64,000 nucleotides of DNA from Shewanella khirikhana (GCF_003957745.1 NZ_CP020373.1:4623501-4687500); one strand, 5' to 3'. Shown: positions 9,187 through 17,172, counted from the stretch's first letter. Numbers and translations: made by a program. Notes: a model not told the origin generated them from the sequence alone.

Positions 9187-9280
9187 GCCCTAACAAGCAG
9201 CAACGGACTGTCAAACCTGTCACTCAAATTGCCACGCAATTACGTGCCAGCTTTGCCAGCCGCTGTAGTGGGCGTTATCC
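9187..9280 (+). repeat. attC recombination site (VCR-like)
   Basis: About 94 bp. Inverse core GCCCTAAC (9187-9194), left box CGGACTGTCAAA, central imperfect dyad (CTGTCAC / GTGCCAG around AATTG/CAATT), right box TTTGCCAGCCG, and right core GTTATCC (9274-9280) preceded by GGGC. Left and right boxes are complementary apart from one unpaired A in CGGACTG, the kind of extrahelical base that orients attC folding. The two ends, TAACAA...GGACTGTCAA and TTGCCAGCC...GGGCGTTA, closely match the Vibrio cholerae VCR as I remember it. Confidence 0.87.
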
Positions 9281-9301
9281 TTAAGGTCATTTCCTCTGAC
9301 A

Positions 9302-10720
9302 TTAGCCCCGTGGCTTGCCTGAATCCTTGCCCTTTGGCGTCCCTGATCTGGCGGCGCTGGTTCCACGCTGTGGGTTGGCAGGTTTTTTTCGTTGCGCCGC
9401 TGCCCAAGGGTTTTTGGCTGCAGTGCCGCCTTCGCTTGCCCTTGGCTTTTCTGGGCGAGCTTTTGGTTGAGAGACGGGCTGAGAGTTGAGTTGAGAGCTA
9501 GGCTGAGAGCTGCGCTGAGCTTTGCGCTGAGAGCTGCGCTGAGCTTTTGGCTGAGACTTGGGCTTATAGTCGAGAATAGACACAGGGATAGGCTTTTTGG
9601 GCTCAAATCCCTCAATCACCCGCCGCTCAATCACATGCCCGAGACGGCTTTCAATCATACACAGATTCTTGAAATCATCTTTTGACAGCAAAGACACCGC
9701 TTCCCCTGTCATGCCCGCACGGCCGGTACGACCGATACGGTGAATATATTCATCCGGCGGGAATGGCAGATCGTAGTTCACCACCCGTTCAAGCTTATCG
9801 ACATCAATCCCCCGGGCGGCCACGCCGGTGGCGACCAGATACTGCAAGCTGCCGTCTTTAAATTCACTCAACACCTGTTCGCGCGACGCCTGACTGCGGC
9901 CACTGTGAAAGGCTTCTGCGCGGATGCCACGCTTTTCAAGCTGGCTGACCAACTTGGCTGCACCATGTTTGGTTTCAATGAAAATCAGTGCCTGCTGCCA
10001 TTGTTCAGTTTGGATAAGATGGCTCAGCAGTGCCGACTTGGCGTCCTTGTCGACCGTCACCAACCACTGGGAAATCTCTTTTTTGCTGGGCTTGGCGATG
10101 GCAATTTCAACCGGATCCGGCACCGCAGTTTTGGCCAGTTCGCGGATCCGTGGCGATAAAGTCGCCGAAAACAGCAGATTCTGGCGGTTCGTGGGCATAC
10201 GGCTGATAAGGTCGTTAATGACCTCAATAAAGCCCATATCCAGCATGCGGTCAGCTTCATCCAGCACCATCACCTGGATTTCTTCAAAATACACAGCGCG
10301 CTGATGGTACATGTCTTTGAGTCGACCCGGCGTCGCCACCAGAATATCCACGCCCGCAATCAGCGCCTGCTTTTGGGCCTGCATATCCACACCGCCATAC
10401 ATGGCCAGCACGGTCAGCGGCAAATTCGCTGCGTAGGCGCCGAGATTGTCAGCCACCTGCACCACCAACTCCCGGGTTGGCGCCAGAATCACCGCCCGTA
10501 CCCGTTTTTTCCGCTCGGTCTTACCCTGGCTTAAGCGCTCAATCAGCGGCAGCCCAAATGCCGCCGTTTTGCCCGTCCCGGTTTGCGCTGCGGCCAGCAG
10601 ATTGCGGCCACTTAAGACTACCGGGATTGCCTTTTGCTGGATCTCGGTAGGCTGTTGATAGTTCAGCGACTCAAGTGCAGAAGTAATGGCGGGAGCTAAT
10701 CCCAGACGGGCAAATGACAT
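9302..10720 (-). CDS. DEAD-box ATP-dependent RNA helicase (RhlE-like)
   Basis: A 472-aa RNA helicase with all core motifs: Q-motif (PTEIQQKAIP), motif I AQTGTGKT (45-52), Ia PTRELV, II DEAD near 150, III SAT near 182, then the second RecA domain with RGIDV and HRIGRTGR. Short length and motif context suit the RhlE group, which acts in ribosome assembly and RNA turnover. After about residue 375 comes a low-complexity basic tail built from repeated Ser-Gln/Lys-Ala-Gln units, visible in the DNA as imperfect repeats at about 9470-9560. Such tails often bind RNA. The exact subfamily is not certain. No strong Shine-Dalgarno precedes the ATG. The integron cassette ends 28 nt beyond its stop. Confidence 0.92.
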   Translation of the reverse strand: MSFARLGLAPAITSALESLNYQQPTEIQQKAIPVVLSGRNLLAAAQTGTGKTAAFGLPLIERLSQGKTERKKRVRAVILAPTRELVVQVADNLGAYAANLPLTVLAMYGGVDMQAQKQALIAGVDILVATPGRLKDMYHQRAVYFEEIQVMVLDEADRMLDMGFIEVINDLISRMPTNRQNLLFSATLSPRIRELAKTAVPDPVEIAIAKPSKKEISQWLVTVDKDAKSALLSHLIQTEQWQQALIFIETKHGAAKLVSQLEKRGIRAEAFHSGRSQASREQVLSEFKDGSLQYLVATGVAARGIDVDKLERVVNYDLPFPPDEYIHRIGRTGRAGMTGEAVSLLSKDDFKNLCMIESRLGHVIERRVIEGFEPKKPIPVSILDYKPKSQPKAQRSSQRKAQRSSQPSSQLNSQPVSQPKARPEKPRASEGGTAAKNPWAAAQRKKPANPQRGTSAARSGTPKGKDSGKPRG

Positions 10721-11156
10721 AGCAAATCCAACTCAGTGTTAAGGGCGGTAGCCTTAGTGTTAGGGCGGTAGCCTCAGGATGGGCGCGCATTCTATCGCTA
10801 TTCATCCGGGATTCAAAGCCAGCGGTGCTTGATTGGGCCTGCCGACATTGAATCAAGTCAAGCACAGAAAGCCAGCCCAGAAAAGAGCCAGTAGATAGAG
10901 TCAGCAGATAGAGCCAGGGCTGCCATGCCATTGTGGCTGACCTAAATCCCGCACCCTGATAAATGCACAGCTACCCTGTGAGCCGAAAGGCTGATATTGC
11001 CGGGGCTCGTTTGCCAACTCATCCGCTTTACCTACGTCACAGCCCACGCGGATGCGGCTTTCGGTTCATGTTGAATTTGGCTCATGTTGAAGTCGTGGAT
11101 CATTCAATTTGCTTCGACCTTCAGTGTCTGTATAAAGCTCTCCTATAGCAAGCTTT
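10721..11156. other. Intergenic region with a 20-bp-period direct repeat
   Basis: No convincing gene between the helicase start and the mesX control region. AGGGCGGTAGCCT occurs twice at 20-bp spacing (10742-10754, 10762-10774). Near the right end a candidate promoter has TTGCTT (11109-11114) and TATAAA (11131-11136) 16 bp apart, just upstream of the MetJ-like operator. Confidence 0.45.
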
Positions 11157-11180
11157 AGACGTTTAGATGGCTAAATGTCT
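11157..11180 (+). promoter_or_regulatory. Predicted MetJ operator (three tandem met boxes)
   Basis: Three contiguous 8-mers, AGACGTTT, AGATGGCT and AAATGTCT, match the met-box consensus AGACGTCT at 7, 6 and 6 of 8 positions with no gap. MetJ dimers bind such tandem boxes with SAM as corepressor. It lies about 140 nt upstream of mesX and just downstream of a candidate promoter, so methionine/SAM repression of mesX-mesD is the natural reading. Confidence 0.7.
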
Positions 11181-11322
11181 TAGGTGCGACAGAGGTCATG
11201 GGGCTTAAGCCCGCTGATTCTGGCACAGGTTCACAGACACAGGTTCACAAATACAGGGATACAGCCAAACCCGCAGGCGCCAGTGAATATAGGCTGGTCA
11301 AGGGTTAATGGAGCGCAGCAGT

Positions 11323-12309
11323 ATGAGTAACGAATTTTCTTTTTCAATCAAAAGCATCTGTTTTGATGAGCATTACGTCCCATCCGACAGCACCCGCATC
11401 ACCACCAATTTTGCCAACCTGGCCCGGGGTGAGCGTCGCCAGCAAAACCTGCGCAATACCCTGACCATGATTAACGACAGGTTCAACTCGCTGGCCCATT
11501 GGGACAACCCCAACGCCAATCGTTACTCGGTTGAGCTGGAGATAGTGTCGGTGGATATCCAAATCGAAGCGCAGGCCAATGCCTTTCCGTCGATTGAGGT
11601 ACTGAAAACCAACATCATCGACCACAAAACCAATGAACGGATTGAAGGGCTGGTGGGCAATAACTTCTCTTCTTACGTGCGGGATTACGATTTCAGCGTG
11701 TTGCTGCTGGAGCACAATAAAGGCAGGCAAGGGTTCAGCATTCCGGAAAACTTTGGCGAGCTGCACGGACGGCTGTTCCAGCATTTTGTGAAATCCGATG
11801 CCTACAAGAGCCAGTTTAACAAGCGGCCGGTGATTTGCCTCAGTGTGTCCGATAGCAAGGTGTACCAGCGCAGCACCAATCAGCATCCGGTGCTGGGCTT
11901 TGAATACCTGCCCAATGAGTCGTCACTGACAGAGCAGTATTTCAATAAGATGGGCCTGAATGTGCGCTACTTTATGCCCGCAGGCTGCGCTGCGCCGCTG
12001 GCGTTTTACTTCTTTGGTGACCTTCTCAACGACTACAGCAACCTTGAGCTGATTGGCACCATCAGCACCATGGAAACCTTTCAGAAAATCTACCGCCCTG
12101 AAATCTATAACGCCCATGCCGCCGCCGGACAGCGTTATCAGGCCGATTTAAAGAGCCAGCAGCACTCACTCACCAAAATCGTCTACGACCGTGAAGAGCG
12201 CAGCAAACTGGCAATTCAGCAGGGCAAGTTTGCCGAGGAGCATTTTATCAAGCCCCACAGGGCGTTCCTCGAGCAGTGGTCCGCCAATTTTTCTCAATCA
12301 GTTGCCTAA
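11323..12309 (+). CDS. mesX: DUF1852 protein MesX, partner of methionine synthase MesD
   Basis: A 328-aa cytoplasmic protein of the DUF1852 family, recognised from its overall sequence (ICFDEHYVPSDSTRITTNFANL start, LDIQ-like core) and its tight linkage to a short MetE-like synthase. From published work on folate-independent methionine synthases, MesD needs MesX and oxygen for activity; MesX is not itself a methyltransferase by sequence. I chose the ATG at 11323 because GGAG lies 9 nt upstream. An in-frame ATG at 11308 has a poorly placed AAGGG. The stop precedes the mesD start by 14 nt, so the two are co-transcribed. A MetJ-like operator lies upstream. Confidence 0.85.
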   Translation: MSNEFSFSIKSICFDEHYVPSDSTRITTNFANLARGERRQQNLRNTLTMINDRFNSLAHWDNPNANRYSVELEIVSVDIQIEAQANAFPSIEVLKTNIIDHKTNERIEGLVGNNFSSYVRDYDFSVLLLEHNKGRQGFSIPENFGELHGRLFQHFVKSDAYKSQFNKRPVICLSVSDSKVYQRSTNQHPVLGFEYLPNESSLTEQYFNKMGLNVRYFMPAGCAAPLAFYFFGDLLNDYSNLELIGTISTMETFQKIYRPEIYNAHAAAGQRYQADLKSQQHSLTKIVYDREERSKLAIQQGKFAEEHFIKPHRAFLEQWSANFSQSVA

Positions 12310-12323
12310 GCTCGGAGCAAATC

Positions 12324-13382
12324 ATGAAAAAACTCTTACCTACCTCGAGTGCTGGCAGTTTACCCAAGCCGCTGTGGCTTGCTGAGCCCGAGACCCTCTG
12401 GTCGCCCTGGAAGCTTGAGGGCGATGCACTGCACGACGGCAAATGCGATGCACTGCGTATCGCCCTGCAGGAGCAGCAACAGGCAGGGATTGATATTGTC
12501 AGCGACGGCGAGCAAACCCGGCAGCACTTTGTTACCACCTTCATCGAGCATTTAAACGGGGTCGATTTTGAGAAGCGCGAGACGGTGCGCATTCGCAATC
12601 GCTACGATGCCAGCGTGCCGACCGTGGTGGGGCCTGTGTCGCGCACCAAACCTGTGTTTGTGGAAGACGCCAAATTCCTGCGCCAGCAAACCACTAAACC
12701 CATTAAATGGGCGCTGCCGGGGCCCATGACCATGATAGACACCCTTTACGATGCCCATTACAAAAACCGCGAGGCGCTGGCGTTCGAGTTTGCCAAAATC
12801 CTCAACGAAGAAGCCAAAGAGCTCGAGGCCGCCGGGGTCGACATCATTCAGTTTGATGAACCTGCCTTCAACGTGTTTTTTGATGAGGTAAATCAGTGGG
12901 GCATAGCGGCGCTGGAGCGCGCCATCGAAGGTCTTAAATGCGAAACCGCGGTGCACATTTGCTATGGCTACGGCATTAAGGCCAACACCGACTGGAAGCA
13001 AACCTTAGGCTCGGAGTGGCGCCAGTACGAAGAAATCTTTCCCAAACTGCAGCAGTCATCCATCGATATTATTTCGCTTGAGTGCCACAACTCCCGGGTG
13101 CCGCTGGAGCTTCTGGAACTGGTGCGCGGCAAAAAGGTGATGGTGGGCGCCATCGATGTGGCAAACCATGCCATTGAAACCCCGGAAGAAGTGGCGGCCA
13201 CCTTGCGTAAGGCGCTGCAATTTGTCGATGCCGACAAGCTTTACCCCTGCACCAACTGCGGCATGGCGCCGCTGCCTCGCCAGGTGGCGCGCGGCAAACT
13301 GGCGGCACTCGCGGCCGGGGCCCAGCTTGTTCGAGAAGAGCTGGTTCGAAAAGAGCTGGTGCGTGGAGAGCTGGCTGGTTAA
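12324..13382 (+). CDS. mesD: Short MetE-like methionine synthase MesD
   Basis: A 352-aa single-domain relative of the C-terminal catalytic half of MetE. It transfers a methyl group to homocysteine without the usual folate-binding N-terminal half; the methyl donor of MesD-type enzymes was unresolved in the work I recall. Visible catalytic features: substrate-site SDGEQTR near 56, HICYGYG, the ECHNSRV segment, and the zinc-site cysteine in CTNCGM near 310. ATG at 12324 has GGAG 7 nt upstream, and no reading through the mesX end is needed. The C-terminus ends in a 5-residue repeat (VREEL, VRKEL, VRGEL) encoded by three 15-bp units at about 13329-13373, which looks like recent tandem slippage. 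Confidence 0.87.
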   Translation: MKKLLPTSSAGSLPKPLWLAEPETLWSPWKLEGDALHDGKCDALRIALQEQQQAGIDIVSDGEQTRQHFVTTFIEHLNGVDFEKRETVRIRNRYDASVPTVVGPVSRTKPVFVEDAKFLRQQTTKPIKWALPGPMTMIDTLYDAHYKNREALAFEFAKILNEEAKELEAAGVDIIQFDEPAFNVFFDEVNQWGIAALERAIEGLKCETAVHICYGYGIKANTDWKQTLGSEWRQYEEIFPKLQQSSIDIISLECHNSRVPLELLELVRGKKVMVGAIDVANHAIETPEEVAATLRKALQFVDADKLYPCTNCGMAPLPRQVARGKLAALAAGAQLVREELVRKELVRGELAG

Positions 13383-13556
13383 AAACTGGAGCATGAAGCG
13401 CTAACAACCAGGGCAAGTTAACGGCAACTCTGCCAGCGAGTAATCCTATCGCCGCTTATGCGGCTTTTCTCGGGGGCTCGGTTGATGATAGTGATAAGGC
13501 GCGGCGGCTAAGGCTCGGCGGCTAAGGTGCTTTATCCTCTGTGGGCAGATACAAAA

Positions 13557-13609
13557 CAAAAAGCCGGCATCAGCCGGCTTTTTTGCTTAAGCGCAAACAA
13601 GCGCTTAAG
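13557..13609. terminator. Bidirectional terminator plus adjoining hairpin
   Basis: Stem AAGCCGGC/GCCGGCTT (13561-13580) with T-runs on both strands, next to a 9-bp inverted repeat CTTAAGCGC/GCGCTTAAG (13586-13609) that covers the rsd stop codon. It separates mesD from the convergent rsd. Confidence 0.85.
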
Positions 13610-14069
13610 AGTGTTTGGCGTGCAGCACTTCGAGCAGCTGATCTTCGAGCTGGAAGCGGGTTTCCATGGCGTCGCCGAGGTGGGAGAGGTCTTCATCGAG
13701 TTGCATCAGCACATTGTCATCGTCTGAGCCTGTGTACTTGTCGTTGAAGTCGAGTGCGGCGTCCGTGGTGTTGTGAATGCGTGGCAGCAACTGCTTGGCA
13801 ATGGCCTGGCTGGACTGACCGTTGGTTTCGCAGGCGCTCACCACCCGGTTGTAGATTTCGAAGTGGCCTTCGGAGACATAATCGACCAAGAGGTCGCAGA
13901 AGGCTTTGACATGATCGGCAGAAGGCAGGCTCTGTCGCCCTTCATAGGGAGGTAAACCGGCAATTTGGCAATAGTGCACCAGCAGATTTCTGCGGTTTTC
14001 CAGCCACTGATCGATGAGCTTATTGGCTCCACCCCATCTTTGTTCTGCTCTTTCAAGCTGGCTCAGCAT
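13605..14069 (-). CDS. rsd: Sigma-70 regulator Rsd (anti-sigma factor, AlgQ family)
   Basis: A 154-aa helical cytoplasmic protein of the Rsd/AlgQ family. E. coli Rsd (158 aa) binds sigma-70 and helps alternative sigma factors compete for core polymerase in stationary phase. Family features: the start MLSQLERAEQRWGGANKLID followed by NRRNLLVHYCQIAGL, and the acidic C-terminal half. I took the ATG at 14069, which has GAGG 6 nt upstream and matches the family N-terminus, rather than the longer frame from 14132. It sits next to hemE, as in other enterobacteria-like genomes where rsd and hemE are close. A predicted sRNA gene lies just upstream on the same strand. Confidence 0.93.
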   Translation of the reverse strand: MLSQLERAEQRWGGANKLIDQWLENRRNLLVHYCQIAGLPPYEGRQSLPSADHVKAFCDLLVDYVSEGHFEIYNRVVSACETNGQSSQAIAKQLLPRIHNTTDAALDFNDKYTGSDDDNVLMQLDEDLSHLGDAMETRFQLEDQLLEVLHAKHS

Positions 14070-14202
14070 TTTTGGCCTCACTTCCTCAACAGTCCTTCCT
14101 CTACTGTAGGAGAGAAATCGGTCCTTGATCAACTGATTTTTGACGCTTTCAGTATCCCGTATGGAATGGACAAACCAGTTGTTTTGTATACAAAAATGAC
14201 AA

Positions 14203-14297
14203 AAATAAAAAGCCCGGCGACAGAAACCTGTAGCCGGGCGAGTCAGAATATATGCGGGCTCGATGTGACGAGCTTCTTGATTGTTCTTGCTAGCGCA
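14203..14297 (-). ncRNA. Predicted small RNA between rsd and hemE
   Basis: No ORF explains a textbook minus-strand terminator at 14200-14239: stem GCCCGGC/GCCGGGC extended by ACAG/CTGT, then on the minus strand TTTTTATTTTTG. Reading back along the minus strand there is a -10 TATAAA (14303-14308) and a weak -35 TTGCGT (14326-14331) exactly 17 bp apart, giving a start near 14297 and a transcript of about 95 nt. Inside it is a 5-bp hairpin GCTCG/CGAGC (14258-14273) and an A-rich single-stranded stretch near the 5' end. The promoter spacer holds the palindrome GGGGATCCCC. No known family is recognised. It could alternatively be a leader of rsd, but the terminator argues for a separate RNA. Confidence 0.6.
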
Positions 14298-14302
14298 GAG
14301 TT

Positions 14303-14331
14303 TTTATACCAAAGGGGATCCCCCCACGCAA
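14303..14331 (-). promoter_or_regulatory. Predicted sRNA promoter
   Basis: Minus-strand -35 TTGCGT (14326-14331) and -10 TATAAA (14303-14308), 17-bp spacer containing the 10-bp palindrome GGGGATCCCC. The -35 is weak (3 of 6). Confidence 0.5.
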
Positions 14332-14379
14332 CTTTTTTCTGCCTTCAAATTCACAAAGGCGTCATTTTCCCGTCATCTG

Positions 14380-14393
14380 TTGATCTTGATCAG
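14380..14393. promoter_or_regulatory. FNR/EtrA-like site
   Basis: TTGATCTTGATCAG matches the FNR consensus TTGAT-N4-ATCAA at 9 of 10 positions. It lies about 90 bp upstream of the predicted sRNA start and about 135 bp before hemE, so it could act on either. The remainder of the gap up to hemE (14394-14527) shows only a weak -10-like TAAACT. Confidence 0.45.
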
Positions 14394-14527
14394 AACAACT
14401 GCAGTTGGTTGGCAGGATCCGCTCCGGGGGCGGGATCAGGTCACATAAATGCACTGAGAAAGGTTACTTTATTCCCGTAAATGCTAAACTACCGCGCAGC
14501 TTTCCATAAGAACAGGAATCACGCCAA

Positions 14528-15592
14528 ATGGCAGAATTGAAAAACGATCGTTACCTGCGCGCCCTGCTTAAACAACCCGTGGATGTCACTCCCGTGTGGA
14601 TGATGCGTCAGGCGGGCCGTTATCTTCCTGAATACCGCGCCACCCGTGCCCAGGCCGGTGACTTTATGTCACTGTGCAAAAACGCTGAACTGGCCTGTGA
14701 AGTGACTCTGCAGCCACTGCGTCGCTATGAGCTGGACGCCGCAATCCTGTTCTCTGACATTCTGACCATTCCCGATGCCATGGGCCTGGGTCTGTACTTC
14801 GAAACCGGCGAAGGCCCACGTTTCGAGCGCAAGGCCGACACCCTGGAAGCCATCAAGGCACTGCCTATCCCGGATCCGGAAGATGAGCTGGGCTACGTGA
14901 TGCGTGCCGTGAGCACCATCCGTCGCGAACTCAAGGGCGAAGTACCTCTGATTGGTTTCTCCGGTTCGCCATGGACCCTGGCCACCTACATGGTGGAAGG
15001 TGGTTCCAGCAAGGCGTTCGAAAAAATCAAACGTATGATGTACTCCGAGCCAATGGCTTTGCACCTGCTGCTGGACAAGCTGGCCGACTCGGTCATCCTG
15101 TACCTGAACGCGCAAATCGCCAACGGTGCCCAATCAGTGATGATTTTCGACTCCTGGGGCGGCGCCCTGTCTCACAGCGCCTACCGTGAGTTCTCACTGC
15201 GTTACATGCAGAAGATTGTTGATGGCCTGACCCGCGAAGCCGATGGCCGTAAAGTGCCTGTGACCCTGTTCACCAAGGGTGGCGGTCTGTGGCTCGAATC
15301 TATGGCCGAAACCGGCTGCGATGCCCTGGGTCTGGACTGGACCGTGGACATCGCCGATGCCCGTCGCCGCGTAGGCCACAAGGTTGCGCTGCAGGGCAAC
15401 ATGGACCCATCCATGCTGTACGCGCCAATCCCACGCATCGAAGAAGAAGTTGAGCAAATTCTGGCTGGCTTCGGCGAAGGTACCGGTCACGTGTTCAACC
15501 TCGGCCACGGTATCCATCAGCATGTGGATCCTGAGCATGCAGGCGCCTTTATCAAGGCGGTACACGAGAAGTCGCGCAAGTATCACAAGTAA
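14528..15592 (+). CDS. hemE: Uroporphyrinogen decarboxylase
   Basis: A 354-aa enzyme of haem synthesis. It removes the four acetate carboxyls of uroporphyrinogen III to give coproporphyrinogen III, in the cytoplasm. Signature sequences are present: the N-terminal PVWMMRQAGRYLPEYR with the substrate-binding Arg residues, LFSDILTIPDAMG with the catalytic Asp, GFSGSPWTLATYM, and the C-terminal NLGHGIHQHVDPEHA. Length equals the E. coli enzyme (354 aa). Start ATG has a modest upstream purine run (AGGAAT). It is monocistronic and closed by a strong terminator. High haem demand fits the many c-type cytochromes of Shewanella. Confidence 0.98.
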   Translation: MAELKNDRYLRALLKQPVDVTPVWMMRQAGRYLPEYRATRAQAGDFMSLCKNAELACEVTLQPLRRYELDAAILFSDILTIPDAMGLGLYFETGEGPRFERKADTLEAIKALPIPDPEDELGYVMRAVSTIRRELKGEVPLIGFSGSPWTLATYMVEGGSSKAFEKIKRMMYSEPMALHLLLDKLADSVILYLNAQIANGAQSVMIFDSWGGALSHSAYREFSLRYMQKIVDGLTREADGRKVPVTLFTKGGGLWLESMAETGCDALGLDWTVDIADARRRVGHKVALQGNMDPSMLYAPIPRIEEEVEQILAGFGEGTGHVFNLGHGIHQHVDPEHAGAFIKAVHEKSRKYHK

Positions 15593-15621
15593 GCGGCCGC
15601 TGCGCTTTACTGAATACTGCC

Positions 15622-15649
15622 AAAAGGCCCGCCAATGCGGGCCTTTTTG
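15622..15649. terminator. hemE terminator
   Basis: Stem AAAGGCCCGC/GCGGGCCTTT with CAAT loop and T-run. A 14-bp tandem duplication (TTATTTAAAGCCGG, about 15650-15678) follows. The stem can also serve the convergent kinase gene. Confidence 0.9.
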
Positions 15650-15744
15650 TTATTTAAAGCCGGTTATTTAAAGCCGGTTATTGAATGCCAATTGTTCAGG
15701 ATGTGTCGCCTATGGGCTGGACGCTGTGGTATTTACACGGCCTT

Positions 15745-17172
15745 TCAGGCTGGCAGTTCAATTCTGAACTCACAGCCCTCACCGGGGCGGCTGACGGGCA
15801 TCAGCTTCATGCCCAGCAGGCCGGTCAACTGGCGTACGATAGACAGGCCGACTCCCAGCTGCGGCAAATCCGTACTGCCGGTTTGCTGCCAGGCCGCCTG
15901 CAATTCGGCGCCCATGCCGGGGCCTGTGTCGCGAATGCTGATGGTCTGCTGCTCGCCCTCAAGCAGGCTGACAGAGATTTTGCCGCCCTGAGGGGTGTAG
16001 CGCAGCGCGTTGTCCACCAGATTGGCCAGCACCCGGCCAAAGAGTTGCGGATCGGTATGCAGCGACAAGGCGCCTGGATCGTCGATACAAAGTTCAATCT
16101 GTTTCTGCTGAGCCTTGGGCGCAAAGCACTGACCCAGCTCGTCCAGCACGGGCTTAAGCGGCGTTAGGCGCGAACGCACCCGTATCTGCCCATTTTCCAG
16201 CGCCGCCAGCTCCAGCAGCTCGCCAAGTTGCGATTTAAGTTTTTCCCCCGAGCGCATCCCGGCCTCAAGCCAGGCGGTGTCGCGCTGCTTTTCTGCGGTA
16301 ATGAGGAAGGTTTCCAGATAACCCAGCAGTGAGGTCAGTGGCGTCTTGAGATCGTGGGATAAGTGCAACAAAAACTGTTGCCGGGCCACTTGCTGGTTCA
16401 CCAGTTTTTGATGCTGCTGCGACAAGGTTGTCAGCAACAGATTGATATTATTGGCAAGACTTTCTATTTCGGCGCCGCCTCCATAATGCCCCGGCAATGT
16501 GGTGTGGCCCACTTCGGCACCCGACAGCCGCAGGGTTTCCAAATCTTTACTCAATCGCCTGAGCGGTGTGCTCAGCGCCTTGGCCAGCAGCAAAAACAGC
16601 GCTATCACAAAGCCAATGGCCAGCAGCATGCCGGCGCCAAGGCCGCGGCTCTGGATGTCACTGGCGAGCAGCTGATGCCAGCTGTCGTAAATCTCGCCGC
16701 CGATGATGACATAAAGGTAACCCGTGAGTTTGCCGCTGGGGTCTTTCAGCTCACTGACCGAAAAAATCTTTTGCTGCTTGCCGGAGCGCGGATCCGTGCC
16801 GGTAATCGGCAGGGGCTCGCCCCGCAAAAAGCGCGCAATCGGCGCCAAATCCACCTTGCCGGTGACGACCTTGTTTGGCGCGGCATCGAATGCCAGCACC
16901 TGTCCTGTGGGGCTTAGGGTATAAATCTCAAAGCTTGGCCCCAGCAGCATAAAGTCGTGAAAGGCTTCTTTGAGGGCGCTGTCGGAGGTGACACCCCGCG
17001 ACAGCATGGGGTTGATATGGGCCATATGGGCCGCCAGCTCCAGATGCAGCGATTGCTGCACCTTGTCACGCCCCAGCCGGTGGCTTTGCTCCAAAAAGGC
17101 GCCGAGAGCCAGCATCAGCCCCAGCATCAATACGGTCGAGGCCAGCAGCAGCCGGGAAAACAGGGTTTTCAT
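15745..17172 (-). CDS. Sensor histidine kinase
   Basis: A 475-aa membrane kinase. TM1 is at about 8-28, a periplasmic sensor segment at about 30-180, TM2 (GMLLAIGFVIALFLLL) near 185-205, then HAMP. The phosphorylated His is in LSHDLKTPL near 271. The ATPase has N box DNALRYTPQGG, G1 DTGPGMG and G2 GVGLSIV. It ends the four-gene minus-strand operon spondin-spondin-regulator-kinase. Its ATG overlaps the regulator stop as TGATG, implying translational coupling. The signal is unknown. The periplasmic segment may sense something in the envelope linked to the two exported spondin proteins, but that is inference. Confidence 0.93.
   Translation of the reverse strand: MKTLFSRLLLASTVLMLGLMLALGAFLEQSHRLGRDKVQQSLHLELAAHMAHINPMLSRGVTSDSALKEAFHDFMLLGPSFEIYTLSPTGQVLAFDAAPNKVVTGKVDLAPIARFLRGEPLPITGTDPRSGKQQKIFSVSELKDPSGKLTGYLYVIIGGEIYDSWHQLLASDIQSRGLGAGMLLAIGFVIALFLLLAKALSTPLRRLSKDLETLRLSGAEVGHTTLPGHYGGGAEIESLANNINLLLTTLSQQHQKLVNQQVARQQFLLHLSHDLKTPLTSLLGYLETFLITAEKQRDTAWLEAGMRSGEKLKSQLGELLELAALENGQIRVRSRLTPLKPVLDELGQCFAPKAQQKQIELCIDDPGALSLHTDPQLFGRVLANLVDNALRYTPQGGKISVSLLEGEQQTISIRDTGPGMGAELQAAWQQTGSTDLPQLGVGLSIVRQLTGLLGMKLMPVSRPGEGCEFRIELPA

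Larger units (their letters stand above)
6872..9274 (+). mobile_element. Integron-type gene cassette carrying a restriction-modification pair
   Basis: The segment has the anatomy of an integrated gene cassette. It starts at a core site GTTAGGGC (6871-6878; IntI-type cut between G6871 and T6872) and ends in an attC whose inverse core GCCCTAAC (9187-9194) is the exact complement of that start. In a circularised cassette the two would pair. The interior is visibly A+T-rich against GC-rich neighbours and holds two convergent genes, a restriction endonuclease and its cytosine methyltransferase. No intI integrase or second cassette is in the window, so this is a lone cassette. Length about 2.4 kb. 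Mobility is inferred from the sites. Confidence 0.85.

Noticed and set aside
10742..10774. AGGGCGGTAGCCT direct repeats as an operator
   Set aside because: Only two copies in a simple 20-bp tandem duplication; no linked regulator. Kept only as a description.
10963..11148. 61-residue frame upstream of mesX
   Set aside because: No ribosome binding site or protein-like composition, and it covers the candidate mesX promoter.
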